Source of the DNA: Catonia carolina
Lineage: Eukaryota; Arthropoda; Insecta; Hemiptera; Achilidae
Length of the DNA stretch: 64,000 nt
Direction of reading: 5' to 3'
Assembly: GCA_035578175.1 (NCBI GenBank)
Contig: JAQMRL010000008.1
Location: forward strand, 96,038,416 to 96,102,415
The notes beneath the pieces are model-generated. The model searched no databases. It saw only the letters and a list, made by a program, of their open reading frames with translations, and had not been told where the DNA came from. Below are positions 53,436 to 63,576 of this stretch, in pieces. The first letter of the stretch is position 1. Every line of letters starts with the position of its first letter. A program made the position numbers and the translations under genes.

Positions 53436-54973
53436 TCAAGCACCCCTCTCCACAACGCAGCAATGGTACCGGAAGTTGCCGCCCATACAACAACCCCGAT
53501 ACCACCTAACAACAAAGTCGAAATCGGCAAAGCCCCGAAACCAAAAACAAAAACACCAAAAATTAGTCAACGACTAATGACGCACAGAGGCTCAGAAACG
53601 CCGAAGCGTAGCGGGGTTCGAGGAGAAACCTCGAAACACCCGAAAGTGGGATGCACGAAGCAACAGGCCCACAACACCGGGAGAAGTTAAGGACGCCTCC
53701 CTAACTCGTCCAACAACCAACAAGGGTAAAGGGGTAAACAGGGGAAAAGGGTAACAACAAACACCCACAAAGGGTAACCACAACATGGCAAAAGGGAAAA
53801 AGAGGAGGGTAAGGTTTCGGGAAGGGGGCGGGGGAAAAGACAAACCGGGAATAGAAAGGGCGATCGTAAAACTTTCACCTCGACACAACAAAACCATCGA
53901 CCACAACTCGGCAACAACCGCCGTACCAGAAGTGACGATAACAAACGAAAGAAGGTGGGTCGTGCAACACCTGAAAAGAAAGGCAGCTAACTGAAGCAAA
54001 GAGAACACAAAACCAAAACAACAAGGCCAATGAAGAAACAGGGTACCAGGTAGGCGAAGATGGAAAAAGGGAAAAGGGAGGGAGTCGCTCAGGACTAGCA
54101 AAAAGGGGGAGACTTGGTCGACTACAAGAGCCACCAAAACTAAGGAAACAAAAAAAACAACAAACTCGCCCACGGCGAAAACCACATCTAAGCCACCGGA
54201 CCACAACCAAAGGCACATACAGAAAGCTGAAAGAAAAAAAAATCCTAAAACGAAACATCACAAGACCTAAACAGAAGAAACACGACCACCAAGCGACACG
54301 ACATCAAACAAGGACACCAATCTACCGCACAGACTTGGTGCTTGTTCAACCAAACCAGAAACAGAACAACGTCGTCGTAACACCAGAAATAAGCGCAAGT
54401 AGCACAAGACAGCAAAAAAGAAAATTATTAACAAGTCAAAAAAAAAAATCCAGATTTTACATCTATTTAAGCCAAGTCATTTCAAAAAAAATTTAAAGAT
54501 CGGCGACCTCGAAAATCAAACGACAACATTTCAAAACAAATTTGCGACAAGAAAATTTGCGAGTCCGAAAACAATCGGATATTCAAAAAAAATTTAACTT
54601 TACAAGAAAAATAATGACAATTATTAGCAATACTAAACAGCTCTAATAGCATACTACAGCTGCAGCAAATCTGAAAACTACTTACAGCTACAAAAATACA
54701 TTTTTACTTAAAGAAAAATTTATAACATACACAACAACAACATCTTAATAATCAAAAAAAATTTTCAAAAAAAACACGTGTCCACCAACAAGACCACTGC
54801 ACCACGGCAGCGAACAAAAGGCACAAAAATGCCTGTAAACACAGACCATGATGTCATGGGCACAACACGCCACCAAAAACATCAAAGGTCGGACACCGGA
54901 CACCAAGAACCCAGAACTGTCACAAACAGGACAGCGATTTGGACCACTGTACCAACTAAATGGTCCAAATCAA

Positions 54974-54990
54974 CCACGCAGATGCTACCA
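54974..54990 (-). other. Primer binding site candidate
   Basis: TGGTAGCATCTGCGTGG on minus, 4 nt inside the 5' LTR end (TGACA). Starting TGG fits complementarity to a tRNA 3' CCA end. Which tRNA cannot be told here. Confidence 0.55.
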
Positions 54991-54994
54991 CTTT

Positions 54995-56818
54995 TGTCAC
55001 CTCCCCCTCTATTCACAATAATAGGTTGGCCCAGGGGTGGACAAAAAACATAAGGAAGCCAAAAAAACAAGAGTTGTTGCTGCATATGATTATAATTACT
55101 TAAGAAAAACACAAAAATAAAAAAAATTAATTACACAATGAATCCAAGAAGTTTGGAAATACAGTAAAATTATTATATAGACATGATTAAATTTGAGACA
55201 AACAAAATCCCTAAATGGATTATCTTCAAGCAAAATTATTTAAAAAAAAATATAAAAATTAAATATAAAATACAATGTTCAATGAATAACTAAATTTTAA
55301 AAGCTATCGTTTTAAGTTCACTTAAAACTGATACTATTTATACTGAAAATTCATAGATACAGAAAATTGAAAGATAAAAAAAAATATTTTTTTTATAAAA
55401 AAATTGAATTAGTTCATTGTTCCGTAGTAGCATAGCATCAAATTTTTATTTTAATATTATATTTATTTATATGTGCATACCATGGTAGCCTTTTAAATTA
55501 TTACAAAAAAATTTTATAAGAAAAACAATATTTTGTAAAAAAGATTTTATATATAAAAAAAAAAGATTCTAGATTAATGAAATTACTTATGAGAAAGAAA
55601 ATTGTTAACGTTTTTTTTTAATATTAAAAAAAAATTTTAAACAAGTTCATTCGTTGACCATTTTCATTTCGCGACATGCACAGTACAGGAAGCCCTACCT
55701 GACCTGCATAAACGCAGTTAAGTAGAAATTGTCGATATAACCCGAAAAACACATTTTATAAAATATTTAATGACACATACCAGATTGCAGAAACAAAATT
55801 ATAGAACAGAAAACGTCGAGAATCAAACCCAGGTGGCTCCAAACAAGCAGAATGGCACTGCTATCCAAGACTATCCGAAACAGTTATCCAAAACTAGAGT
55901 AGGCTTCTCATACAGTAGGATCTTCCATAACGGAAACGTTCCCAAAGCAGAATCTCATAGAATAGAACCCCAGAGTCGAACCCTGGACAAAAACCAACTA
56001 ACGTCAAAAGCGAAAAAGGTAACACTTCGAAAAGAAAAGTAACAAAATGAACCAAATCAAAAGAAAGAATTAAACCAAAGAATACTTCTACAGATTGCGG
56101 TCAACATAGGTCAAAGGTAAAAAAAACAAAAGGTAAGTACAGAAGATTAAATTGCCCTACACCTTAACGGAAAACCCACACAAGGTTAAAAGGTGCAGGC
56201 AAACAATCAGACAAAAAAAACAAGGCAAGAATCGAACAAGGCCAAAGCCAAAATAACTCGATTCAAAATGTAAAATTTACAGATAAACAGAATTGACAAG
56301 CGCAATCTCCAGAAATATTCGACAGCAAAACAAAAGAGAACTTACCCAAAATGAATTTGGGGCTACGAAGCCAAAACTTGAACCATAATTAAACGCCGAC
56401 CCGGAAAAGACTTAAAATAATTACGTATCATAATAAGTTTAAAGAAAAACAAAAGATAAACATAATTTAAAACAGTAGATAATGCAATTAAACTTCAGGA
56501 ACAATCATAATACAACATTAAAATATATAAAACATTCTTTAAGTAAAAGAAAGAAATTTGCAAATCGGCAACATCTTAAATGTCATAGACGACTACCGTA
56601 CCATATCGCTTCTCAAACAAGAGTGCACGTTAAACCAGGAAAATAGTACAATTAGTCGACAGAAAAATATTAATTCAAATCAGGCCAGAATAGATAAACA
56701 GAAAAACGCCAGATAGCGACAGCTTACAGTGAACAAAGTTAAGCATTAACACAAACAAAATGCAGCGCCAGAAATGAAACGAAAACCCTCAGTAACGTAT
56801 TTAAACTTGGACGTTACA
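54995..56818 (-). repeat. 5' LTR (in element orientation), 1824 bp
   Basis: Same termini as the other LTR (plus: TGTCACCTCC..GGACGTTACA). It keeps the 117-bp segment at about 55341-55460 that the partner lacks. Otherwise the two read the same over more than 1.3 kb, so insertion was recent. Confidence 0.92.
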
Positions 56819-56864
56819 AAACCAAAAAAAAGCTGTTGATGCGACTTTAAACAAACTTTTTTTA
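56819..56864 (+). mobile_element. Family D SINE, 3' part after the LTR element
   Basis: AAAC duplication, an A run, then GCTGTTGATGCGACTTTAAA, the family tail. It completes the SINE broken at 51360. Confidence 0.7.
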
Positions 56865-57085
56865 TCCCTAATATGTGTACGTTTCAATCTGTTCAATTCA
56901 AAACACTAAGCAACTCCATGACCCAATGAGATGTGGATGATGTGTATGACGTGTAAATGAAGTGTAATCTTGTACAAACCCAGGCCAACCATTCCTGAGA
57001 AGGTATGGTTAATTGAGGGTAAATCAGCTGTTAAACAGCTGTCTCATGGCGACGACTTTACCTCTAGACCAACCCGGTGGGTCTT
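56865..57085 (-). mobile_element. Family B SINE, internally deleted
   Basis: Minus copy with the head at right (CGACGACTTTACCTCTAGAC, CAACCCGGTGGGT) and the tail at left (AAACTTTTTTTATCCCTAAT). About 90 bp between GGTTAATTGA and AAATCAGCTG are missing relative to the copy at 36961. Confidence 0.8.
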
Positions 57086-57284
57086 ACACAAACGTAAAAA
57101 AATTAATAGCTGACATAAAATATTCGTAAAAAAATGTAAATTTTGTTTAACAATCTACCCAAATAATAATAAAATTAATTTACAGAAATTTACTAAATAA
57201 TTACAACTCAAAAATTTCAATAAAGGTTTAGTTTAACGATGTATTATGTATCATAAGAAATGGAAAATTAGAGATCAAAAACAT
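57086..57284. other. AT-rich spacer
   Basis: Nothing recognised. Confidence 0.5.
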
Positions 57285-57870
57285 GTGGCCACATTGGCGT
57301 AGTTGGTAACGTGCTCGCCTCTCATCATGCGGTCTTGGATGCGAATCCCACTCAGGCACGAATATTTTCATACGTTACAAAAACATCATTTCATCCTTCA
57401 CAGTTACAACCCAGCTCTATCTCTAATGACCACTGTATTGTGCGGTTCCAAGCTCCATGTAGTTGTGGGGTGAAGGGTACAGGTGAGGTATAATGAATGA
57501 GTGACGCATGCTGGGAGAACCATTGTTGTATTACTCCGTTACAAAGCGTTAGTTTTCAAACTTTCCGTATTTAACAAATTTGTTTGTATTTATTACATTT
57601 ATTTATTTACTTATTTTGATATAAATTGGTAAGTTAAATATTATAAATCTGACCAAGTTAATAACCCGGTAAGTATTTGTTAAATTAATGCGCCGGATGA
57701 TAAGAATATTTTTTAGTCTAGTTAGTACACGCTACCACTACAAATGCATCAGAAACACTACTATCGCTTATTTATTCTCCCACTACTACAACAACGCACT
57801 GCATTCCTTCCAACTACACGGAGCTGGGACACAAGCAATAGTTGATCCGACGTTAAATAAACAAATAAAA
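57285..57870 (+). mobile_element. Family C SINE, split by a TIR element
   Basis: Head with A box TTGGCGTAGTTGG and a mutated B box (GGATGCGAATCC), body CATACGTTACAAAAACATCA, up to CTAATGACCACTGTA (57437). The tail TAGTTGATCCGACGTTAAAT resumes at 57839. Excising 57438-57838 plus one TA restores the family sequence. Confidence 0.85.
57438..57838. mobile_element. 401-bp TIR element with TA target, nested in SINE
   Basis: The left end is TTGTGCGGTTCCAAGCTCCA then TGTAGTTG. The right end, inverted, is TTGCTTGTGTCCCAGCTCCG then TGTAGTTG. About 28 bp with eight or so mismatches. TA on both sides (57436-57437, 57839-57840). No transposase frame. The inner part has an ACTACAA..TTGTAGT flavour at both ends. 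Confidence 0.75.
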
Positions 57871-58195
57871 AAATTATTTATAAAAAGTTATCAAAATGAA
57901 AAATAGACTAAACAGCTTATTTCTACAAATGTGAACCTCAAAAGAAGTTCTACGCACTCTGACAAAAGTGTGCGTACTCGTGTATTTCCGATCTCTAATG
58001 GTCTCCACCAAGAATATTTCCTTCGTCTAGGTCTGCGCCTACCCTCAACTTTGCCCTTGAGGTAAACAGCTTCTGTAAAGTGGCTACATTCATATGTTTA
58101 AAGATAAACAGGTATGCTGTTGACTGCATGAACTACATTTATCACAATGAACCGAGGTGAGATTTATACTCCTCGCAGTGAACGAGATGTTTTTG
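57871..58195. other. Unassigned stretch
   Basis: Nothing recognised; moderately AT-rich. Confidence 0.45.
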
Positions 58196-58199
58196 TTTT

Positions 58200-58365
58200 T
58201 TTGTTTAACGTCCGACTGTTCTGCAAATTATTGCTAATGCTGACGGTGAAAGATGAAATGATTTTTTGTAAAGTATGAAAATATGCCGTGCCTGAATGGG
58301 ATTCGAACCCAAGGCCGCATGATGAGAGGCGAGCACGTTACCAACTACGCCAATGCGGCCGGCAA
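58200..58365 (-). mobile_element. tRNA-derived SINE, family C
   Basis: Full minus copy. The head at the right reads GCCGCATTGGCGTAGTTGG on minus with B box GGGTTCGAATCC. The tail at the left ends GGACGTTAAACAAAAAAAC on minus. This is the best full-length family C copy. Confidence 0.85.
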
Positions 58366-58675
58366 CGAACGAGATGTGACGGACAACGCCGTACAATATT
58401 AACATGACGTAGAAGCTCGTATTTTCGTAGGTTCAATCATACCATAATAAAACAAGGGACTCAGACTACCTATCGGCTCCAAATTGTTTTTTCATTTTAT
58501 TTTTTGTTTCAAATTTGAAATTTTTTTTTACAAATTTACAAATTTATTTATTACAAATTAATTACTTACATTAATTAATACAGTTAGTAAATTACATCAA
58601 AAGAATTAGCCTAATTACAAACTAAATTGATCACAAAATATTTTAAAATCTTAAGACTTAATTTTATTAAAATGA
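58366..58675. other. AT-rich stretch, nothing recognised
   Basis: Simple AT-rich sequence. Confidence 0.5.
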
Positions 58676-58830
58676 AAATATGGACATTTACAATCAAATA
58701 ACTTCTCTGTTATTTATTTCCACCAGAAGAACATAATCTTTGGAAATATTAAGAACAAATTCACAGGCTTTAAAATAATAAATCTTCATGACCCTAATCC
58801 TGCCATTTTATGTATCAATAAAAAACAAAT
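58676..58830 (+). repeat. 140-bp repeat, copy 1 of 2
   Basis: CAAATAACTTCTCTGTTATT through AAGAACAAATTCACAGGCTT to TTTATGTATCAATAAAAAA. It is nearly identical to 60047-60186. Both copies are open in one frame for about 40 codons (GNIKNKFTGFKIINLH), which might be a LINE ORF1 piece; I cannot confirm that. Copy 1 runs straight into the LINE tail at 58833. Confidence 0.75.
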
Positions 58831-58832
58831 AA

Positions 58833-59215
58833 TTGAAAAAACAAATAACTAAACAGCACTGGAACCAAATCTGGTCTCGACATCCTCCAACGAAACTTCA
58901 CCACATCAGAAAACACATTTTTGAAAACCCTCAGCCTCACTTGGAGCTTCGAAGGCATCAAGTTCTACTTACACGACTACGTATTGGACACTACGCTTAC
59001 GCACCAACACTTAATGAAGAAAAAAACCACAAATTTGTACACATTGCAACACGCCACTTACAATCAAACACATCATCATAGACTGCCAAACTACACAATT
59101 CACACAAACAGTATTCAAAATTAACATTTTACCACTTAATTTAGTAGACAAAGTAGCGGTTCAAAACACAATCAATTTTCTAAAATTTAATAAAATTTCA
59201 GATTTGATATAATTG
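58833..59215 (+). pseudogene. LINE (jockey/I-type) C-terminal fragment
   Basis: The plus strand reads KQHWNQIWSRHPPTKLHHIR, then LELRRHQVLLTRLRIGHYAY. This matches the RNase H-adjacent tail W..W....KL..IK and EVVLTRLRIGHT of jockey/I-type LINEs. After a frame change at about 59050 it continues PLTIKHIIIDCQTTQF and VDKVAVQNTINFLKFNKI, then TAA. LTIKHII.DC belongs to the zinc-finger-like end of these proteins, with expected Cys/His residues missing upstream. One frame change, no RT domain left. 5'-truncated relic. Confidence 0.78.
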
Positions 59216-59985
59216 CAAAATCGCATTCGTTATTTTTCATTGTGTCATTCTATTTTTTAGTTTTATTTTACTGTTATCTAAATTTTAATTGAGTTGACTA
59301 ATTTTTTTATTATGTATTTATATTACGTATCATGTTGAAGAGAACTATTTTATCCCCTCACAAGAGAATGCCAAATTTGAAGAAATTAAATTAATATTGT
59401 ATTCTTTGTTGGTGTTGTATCAGCTTTCAAGTTTGATCTTATTATTTTTCGTTTACCTTGTCCCTTATTTCATCCAATAAAACATTATTCACATTAAATC
59501 ATTATAAGTTTTATTCAATTAATATATTTTCATAATTACAGTTAATTGTTACGTATCTTAATTAATCAATTCTCCTATTAAACGAATGGTTATTGTTATT
59601 GTTTTCATACATCTGCCATTGAAAAGCTACCAGATAATCACTATTATTATAGAGTTGAATAATTTGTGTCTCTTTTAATAACATGAACGTTATATTTATT
59701 ACTATTTATTTATACTTACTATTTATTATATACTTATTACTAATTTTTAAGAACGAATGAGGGACCTACTCGCTTGGTTTGGGCTCCAGTCCCCCACTAA
59801 AATCATTTACAATTTCTATTTTCTTCTTCTTAGTTGCCTAGTAACCATATTCTGTTAATGTAAATTAAATAATTTTTTAAAATATTTATCTTAATCAGCT
59901 GGAATTATTCAGATTTATTTAAATAGATTCAAATGTAAACAACACCAGGTGTCCAGTAAATTTGTCTTATTACAATGTATTTATA
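59216..59985. other. AT-rich stretch, nothing recognised
   Basis: Likely includes the LINE's 3' untranslated part at its start. Nothing else is seen. Confidence 0.45.
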
Positions 59986-59989
59986 TGTA

Positions 59990-60186
59990 ACGTGGTCGCT
60001 AATGACCTCGTAGTCCATGCGACCTATAAATACGCATGGGACTCATTACAACCAAATAACTTCTCTGTTATTTATTTCCACCAGAAGAACAACATTTTTG
60101 GAAATATTAAGAACAAATTCACAGGCTTTAAAATAATAAATCTTCATAACCCTAATCCTGTCATTTTATGTATCAATAAAAAATAA
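59990..60186 (+). repeat. Family C tail fragment plus 140-bp repeat, copy 2
   Basis: 59990-60030 reads GTGGTCGCTAATGACC..GCGACCTATAAAT, a 3' fragment of a family C SINE. 60047-60186 is the second copy of the repeat at 58676. Confidence 0.65.
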
Positions 60187-60523
60187 ATTAACAAAAAAAT
60201 TTATAAAGCTACAAAAATAATTTAAAAAAAAATTGAAAAAGTAAACAGATGTAAACATAATGAACAGATGTAACAAAAGTAAACAGTGACAATAGACAAA
60301 TTATTAATACCTCATAATTGATGAAAAAAAAATTCATGTTATTTGCTGCTATAAAACAAACACGATAGTAAATGATTACGAATATCAAACACAACTTAAT
60401 TTACAATCCTATTTGTACACATTACAGGATAAAGCTTCATTCATAGATGCTCTTAAAATAATTAATCTATAGCAAACGATAATATCACACACAAAAAATT
60501 TATGATACAATATTTCAACAATA
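60187..60523. other. AT-rich stretch, nothing recognised
   Basis: Ends at the TA target of the next element. Confidence 0.5.
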
Positions 60524-61675
60524 GGGTGATTCAAAACGAGCGCCGATTTTGATATATCAAATTAAGAGATTTATTTTATTGAAAAACTGAAAATAAATAC
60601 ATCAACAAGTTCATCTTACCTTCCGATTTCATGTATGAAAAATGATGTCATGCATGTGTCCTCCTCTACTGCGCTGGCACGCATCAACTCTGTCCATGAA
60701 ATTGGATATTACTGCACGACAAGTTTCGACTTCCATTTGCCCGATAACCCGTCGAATTTCCTCCTTCAAGTCATTGATGTTTCGGGGTTTATTGGCATAC
60801 ACCAATGACTTCAGATGACCCCAAAGATGAAAGTCATAAGGCGTCAAGTCACACGACCTTGGTGGCCATTGATGGTCGGAATTACGAGAAATGATGCGAT
60901 CCTGGAACCGTTCACGGAGCAACAATATTGTTTCTCGTGCAGCGTGACATTGCAGCGTGACGCGAGGGTTTTCTAAACCCCACATACGGCAGTTCTGTTT
61001 ATTAACAAAACCGTTTAAGTGGAAGTGCGCCTCATCACTGAAAATGATTTTGTTTGCGAAGGTGTCATCATCCTGCCGTTTTCTCAATACCCAGTCAACA
61101 AACTGTCGTCTCTTCTGGTGGTCTGCCACTTTCAAATGTTGAGTCAACTGAATTTTATACGGGTGATATTGGAGATCGTACCGAAGAATTCTCCGTACAG
61201 AAGAACATCGTAAACCCAATTGTTGAGAACGGCGACGTATTGATTTTGCTGGGCTAACAGCCACACTCTCACGAACCAACGCAACGTTCTGCTCAGTTCG
61301 GCCAGAACGACGACGTCGAGAACTTTTAAGGTCGACTGTTGAACCCGTCTCAAAAAACTTTTTCATGAGCCTGCGAACTGTTGATTCATTCGGTGCTTCA
61401 TTACGTCCTAGAGTACCGCGATGTCGCCTGACAGTAACCGCATAACTCTCTCCACTCTATTAAAATGTTTTGACGATTAACACTCGTTGTGCAATAGTAA
61501 ACTTCTCCATGGTTAGACACTGACTGCGAGTATACTACACTGCGAACAAGAGAAACTACAACTGAATCGTCAATCGGAATGTTCTCCGAAATAGAAATGA
61601 GGTCTAACAATGTTGCCAACCGATAAACAAAAATTTACCAGCCGTTTAAAAACCGGCGCTCTTTTTGAATCACCC
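60524..61675 (-). mobile_element. Tc1/mariner-like element, copy 2 (smaller deletion)
   Basis: Ends GGGTGATTCAAAACGAGCGC (left) and GCGCTCTTTTTGAATCACCC (right) with TA next to both. Same family as 8878-9827 but 200 bp longer, because the internal deletion is smaller. Confidence 0.9.
60629..61510 (-). pseudogene. Tc1/mariner-like transposase, two stops and core deletion
   Basis: ATG at 61510 (minus). MEKFTIAQRVLIVKTF is followed by two adjacent stops (TAA TAG, 61457-61462) where copy 1 has Tyr-Gln. The frame is then open to the end: the second HTH, LRKRQDDDTFANKIIFSDEA with the first catalytic Asp, MWGLENPRVT, then directly HAARETILLLRERFQDR, WPPRSCDLTPYDFHLWGHLK with the third Asp, and GGHMHDIIFHT. 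The roughly 60-70 residues that should lie between PRVT and HAARET, including the second catalytic Asp (an QDGA-type motif), are gone in frame. GTCACGCTGCA is present twice at this junction. Inactive. Confidence 0.9.
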
Positions 61676-61868
61676 GTAAGTTACTTAACTATTACACTTA
61701 CGTAGGTATTTAAATCTACAAAGGTATAAAAAAACAAAAAGAAATAAACTGTCTTTTTTTCTGTGACACAAGAATAAATCTATTAAACTAAGTGTAACAT
61801 AATAAAAAAAAATTAAAAATATAAAGAAACAAAACGTTTGTGACAATTTCAATATGAAGTAGGCCTAT
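61676..61868. other. AT-rich spacer
   Basis: Nothing recognised. Confidence 0.5.
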
Positions 61869-61881
61869 ATAATAAAATTAA

Positions 61882-62249
61882 ATGCCCATAACAGGCAGGC
61901 AGAGTGTTTAATTAATTGCACTCGATCTGTCGGTTCCAGGGCTACAAAAAATAGTTCTGTTTCTTATTACATAGCCAGAAAATTATATGACTGAACTATT
62001 TAAGAACAGAAGAGGTAGAGGAAGATGAAAGTAATGAATTTCACTATACAGTCAGACCCTTTGGCGAATACAGTGAAGGTGTCATTTGCAGGGTGGAAAG
62101 TAGATGCTTTTCGGAGGGCTTGGCATGCTGATAAGCATAATCTTTCAACTCAGTGAGGAAGGGTATAGTAAACCACCTCACTCCTCGTTTTTACTTAGTA
62201 AAACCTCTAGAAGTTCAAACCAGCCTTTCGGCTGTTGATCTAAACAACA
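61882..62249 (+). mobile_element. Family A copy with 13-bp target duplication
   Basis: Flanked by ATAATAAAATTAA at about 61869-61881 and 62250-62262. From CCCATAACAGGCAGGCAGAG to GTTCAAACCAGCCTTTCGGC and TAAACAACA. The conserved frame carries a frame change near 62150 (CAACTCAGTGAGGAAGGG), but both halves are readable. Confidence 0.88.
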
Positions 62250-62262
62250 ATAATAAAATTAA

Positions 62263-62603
62263 GTATCTTTCATTAGATTCTCAAGAATACTTCGAGGAAT
62301 CAGACGAACGAACTCATTCACGGTTTGATGCCTTTTTAGAAAGACTGACACGTTTGGACAAAGAATTAGTTTACCATCCTACAAAATTTTATAACTACAA
62401 AAAAGTTAATAAAAACCTTCTATTTTTCAAAATTTAATGAATTTTTGATTCATGTTTTATAAACCCCTGACGAAAATAAGATGTCCTGAAGAAACTCCCG
62501 TTCTATTTTAGAATCATGAAACTTCCTATTTCCATAACCTTTGGATAAATCATACAGAAATTAATACTCGTAATTTAGAATTTAACCAGTTTCTTCTGAA
62601 TTA
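62263..62603. other. AT-rich stretch, nothing recognised
   Basis: No supported feature. Confidence 0.5.
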
Positions 62604-63576
62604 TTTTTTACTTTCTCTTGCCTATATGAATATATAGGAAGGAAAGTATTGTTTTCATGTCGATTTTTCGAAATCGAGTTTTCACCGGATCTATACGTTT
62701 TCAGACCCCCTGAACCCAAAAAACATGTTTTTAGCGATTGGTCTGTGTGTGTGTCTGTGTGTGTGTGTGTGTGTGTGTGTTGTGTGTGTGTGTGTACAAA
62801 ATATCTCGAGAACGGAACACCGTACGAACTTGAAACTTGAAACTTAAGTTACATACCACTACCGGACTGGACACGAACATTTTCATCAAAATCGGTCAAC
62901 CGGAAGTAGTAGTTTATTCGTATAATTTTTCAATTTTTTGTGATTTTCTCAAAAACTGGTCCTACGTTTTTTTAAAAATCGCCTGGTTTACTGCATTTTT
63001 TATGCTCTACAAGATATGGTAGGCGCCATGTTTGCTGAAATTCTGCGTGAGGCTGTTTTTACGTAAAAACATTTTCTTTTTAAGATTACGGCTTTAAGAT
63101 GCATTTTAGCGCAAAACGTTTTATAATAAAAGTTGTAGAGAGTGTAAAATTCTACAACTTTTATTTCAAACATTTTTTTGTATAACGCTTAGTTTAGAAG
63201 TAATTAGCAATTTTCTGTTTTTTTCTCACGAAAACGTGTGAAAAATCTATTTTTTTAAGATTTTGGCCTTGGAATGCATTTTACGACAAAAGACTATATA
63301 ATAAAATTTATAGGAAATTAAAAGACCTACAACTTTTATTTTAAGCATTTTTTTGTACAGTGCCTAGTTTAGCGTGAAAGAGTGATTTTCCGTATTTTTA
63401 GGCCAAACTGAGTTCGATTTTCATTTTGCGTCTTTCACTCATGATTAAAATAAGGTTATGTTTTTGAGGTTAGTTTTTTGTTTATTTCTAATGTTTTATT
63501 ACTAAAGTTAAGTTTATTGTTAATTATTTGCATTGGCAAGAGAAAGTTGTGTGAGTGTTTCACACCAGATTTTTTT
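62604..63576 (+). mobile_element. Family H (Helentron-like) copy, full length
   Basis: From TTTTTTACTTTCTCTTGCC to GGCAAGAGAAAGTTGTGTGA, GTGTTTCACACCAG and ATTTTTTT. GT run at 62743-62795. Internal hairpins AAAAGTTGTAGAG..TCTACAACTTTTAT (63129-63163) and a second near 63325. Used with 34157 and 43625 to define the family. Confidence 0.85.

Larger units (their letters stand above)
53068..54994 (-). other. Internal domain, T-poor on plus (A-poor on sense)
   Basis: From about 53100 to 54420 the plus strand has very few T, so stops are rare on both strands and overlapping open stretches of 130-208 codons appear in five frames (for example plus 53112-53690, minus 53592-54218). Their translations are low-complexity: Pro/Lys/Arg/Thr-rich on plus, Phe/Leu/Val/Cys-rich on minus. 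None shows a capsid, zinc knuckle or protease motif. I take them as products of composition, not genes. 54420-54994 is ordinary AT-rich DNA. Confidence 0.6.
51361..56818 (-). mobile_element. LTR retroelement without gag-pol (LARD-like)
   Basis: Two long direct repeats with TG..CA ends (51361-53067 and 54995-56818) enclose 1.93 kb. AAAC flanks both sides (51357-51360, 56819-56822). On the minus strand a primer-binding-site candidate TGGTAGCATCTGCGTGG follows the 5' LTR after 4 nt, and a purine tract GGCGGGGGGA precedes the 3' LTR. Both fix the orientation as minus. No RT, protease, integrase or gag is encoded, so any movement needs proteins from elsewhere. Confidence 0.88.

Noticed and set aside
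53112..54261. Long overlapping open frames on both strands of the LTR interior (up to 208 codons)
   Set aside because: The plus strand is T-poor, which removes stops on both strands at once. Translations are low-complexity with no domain motif.
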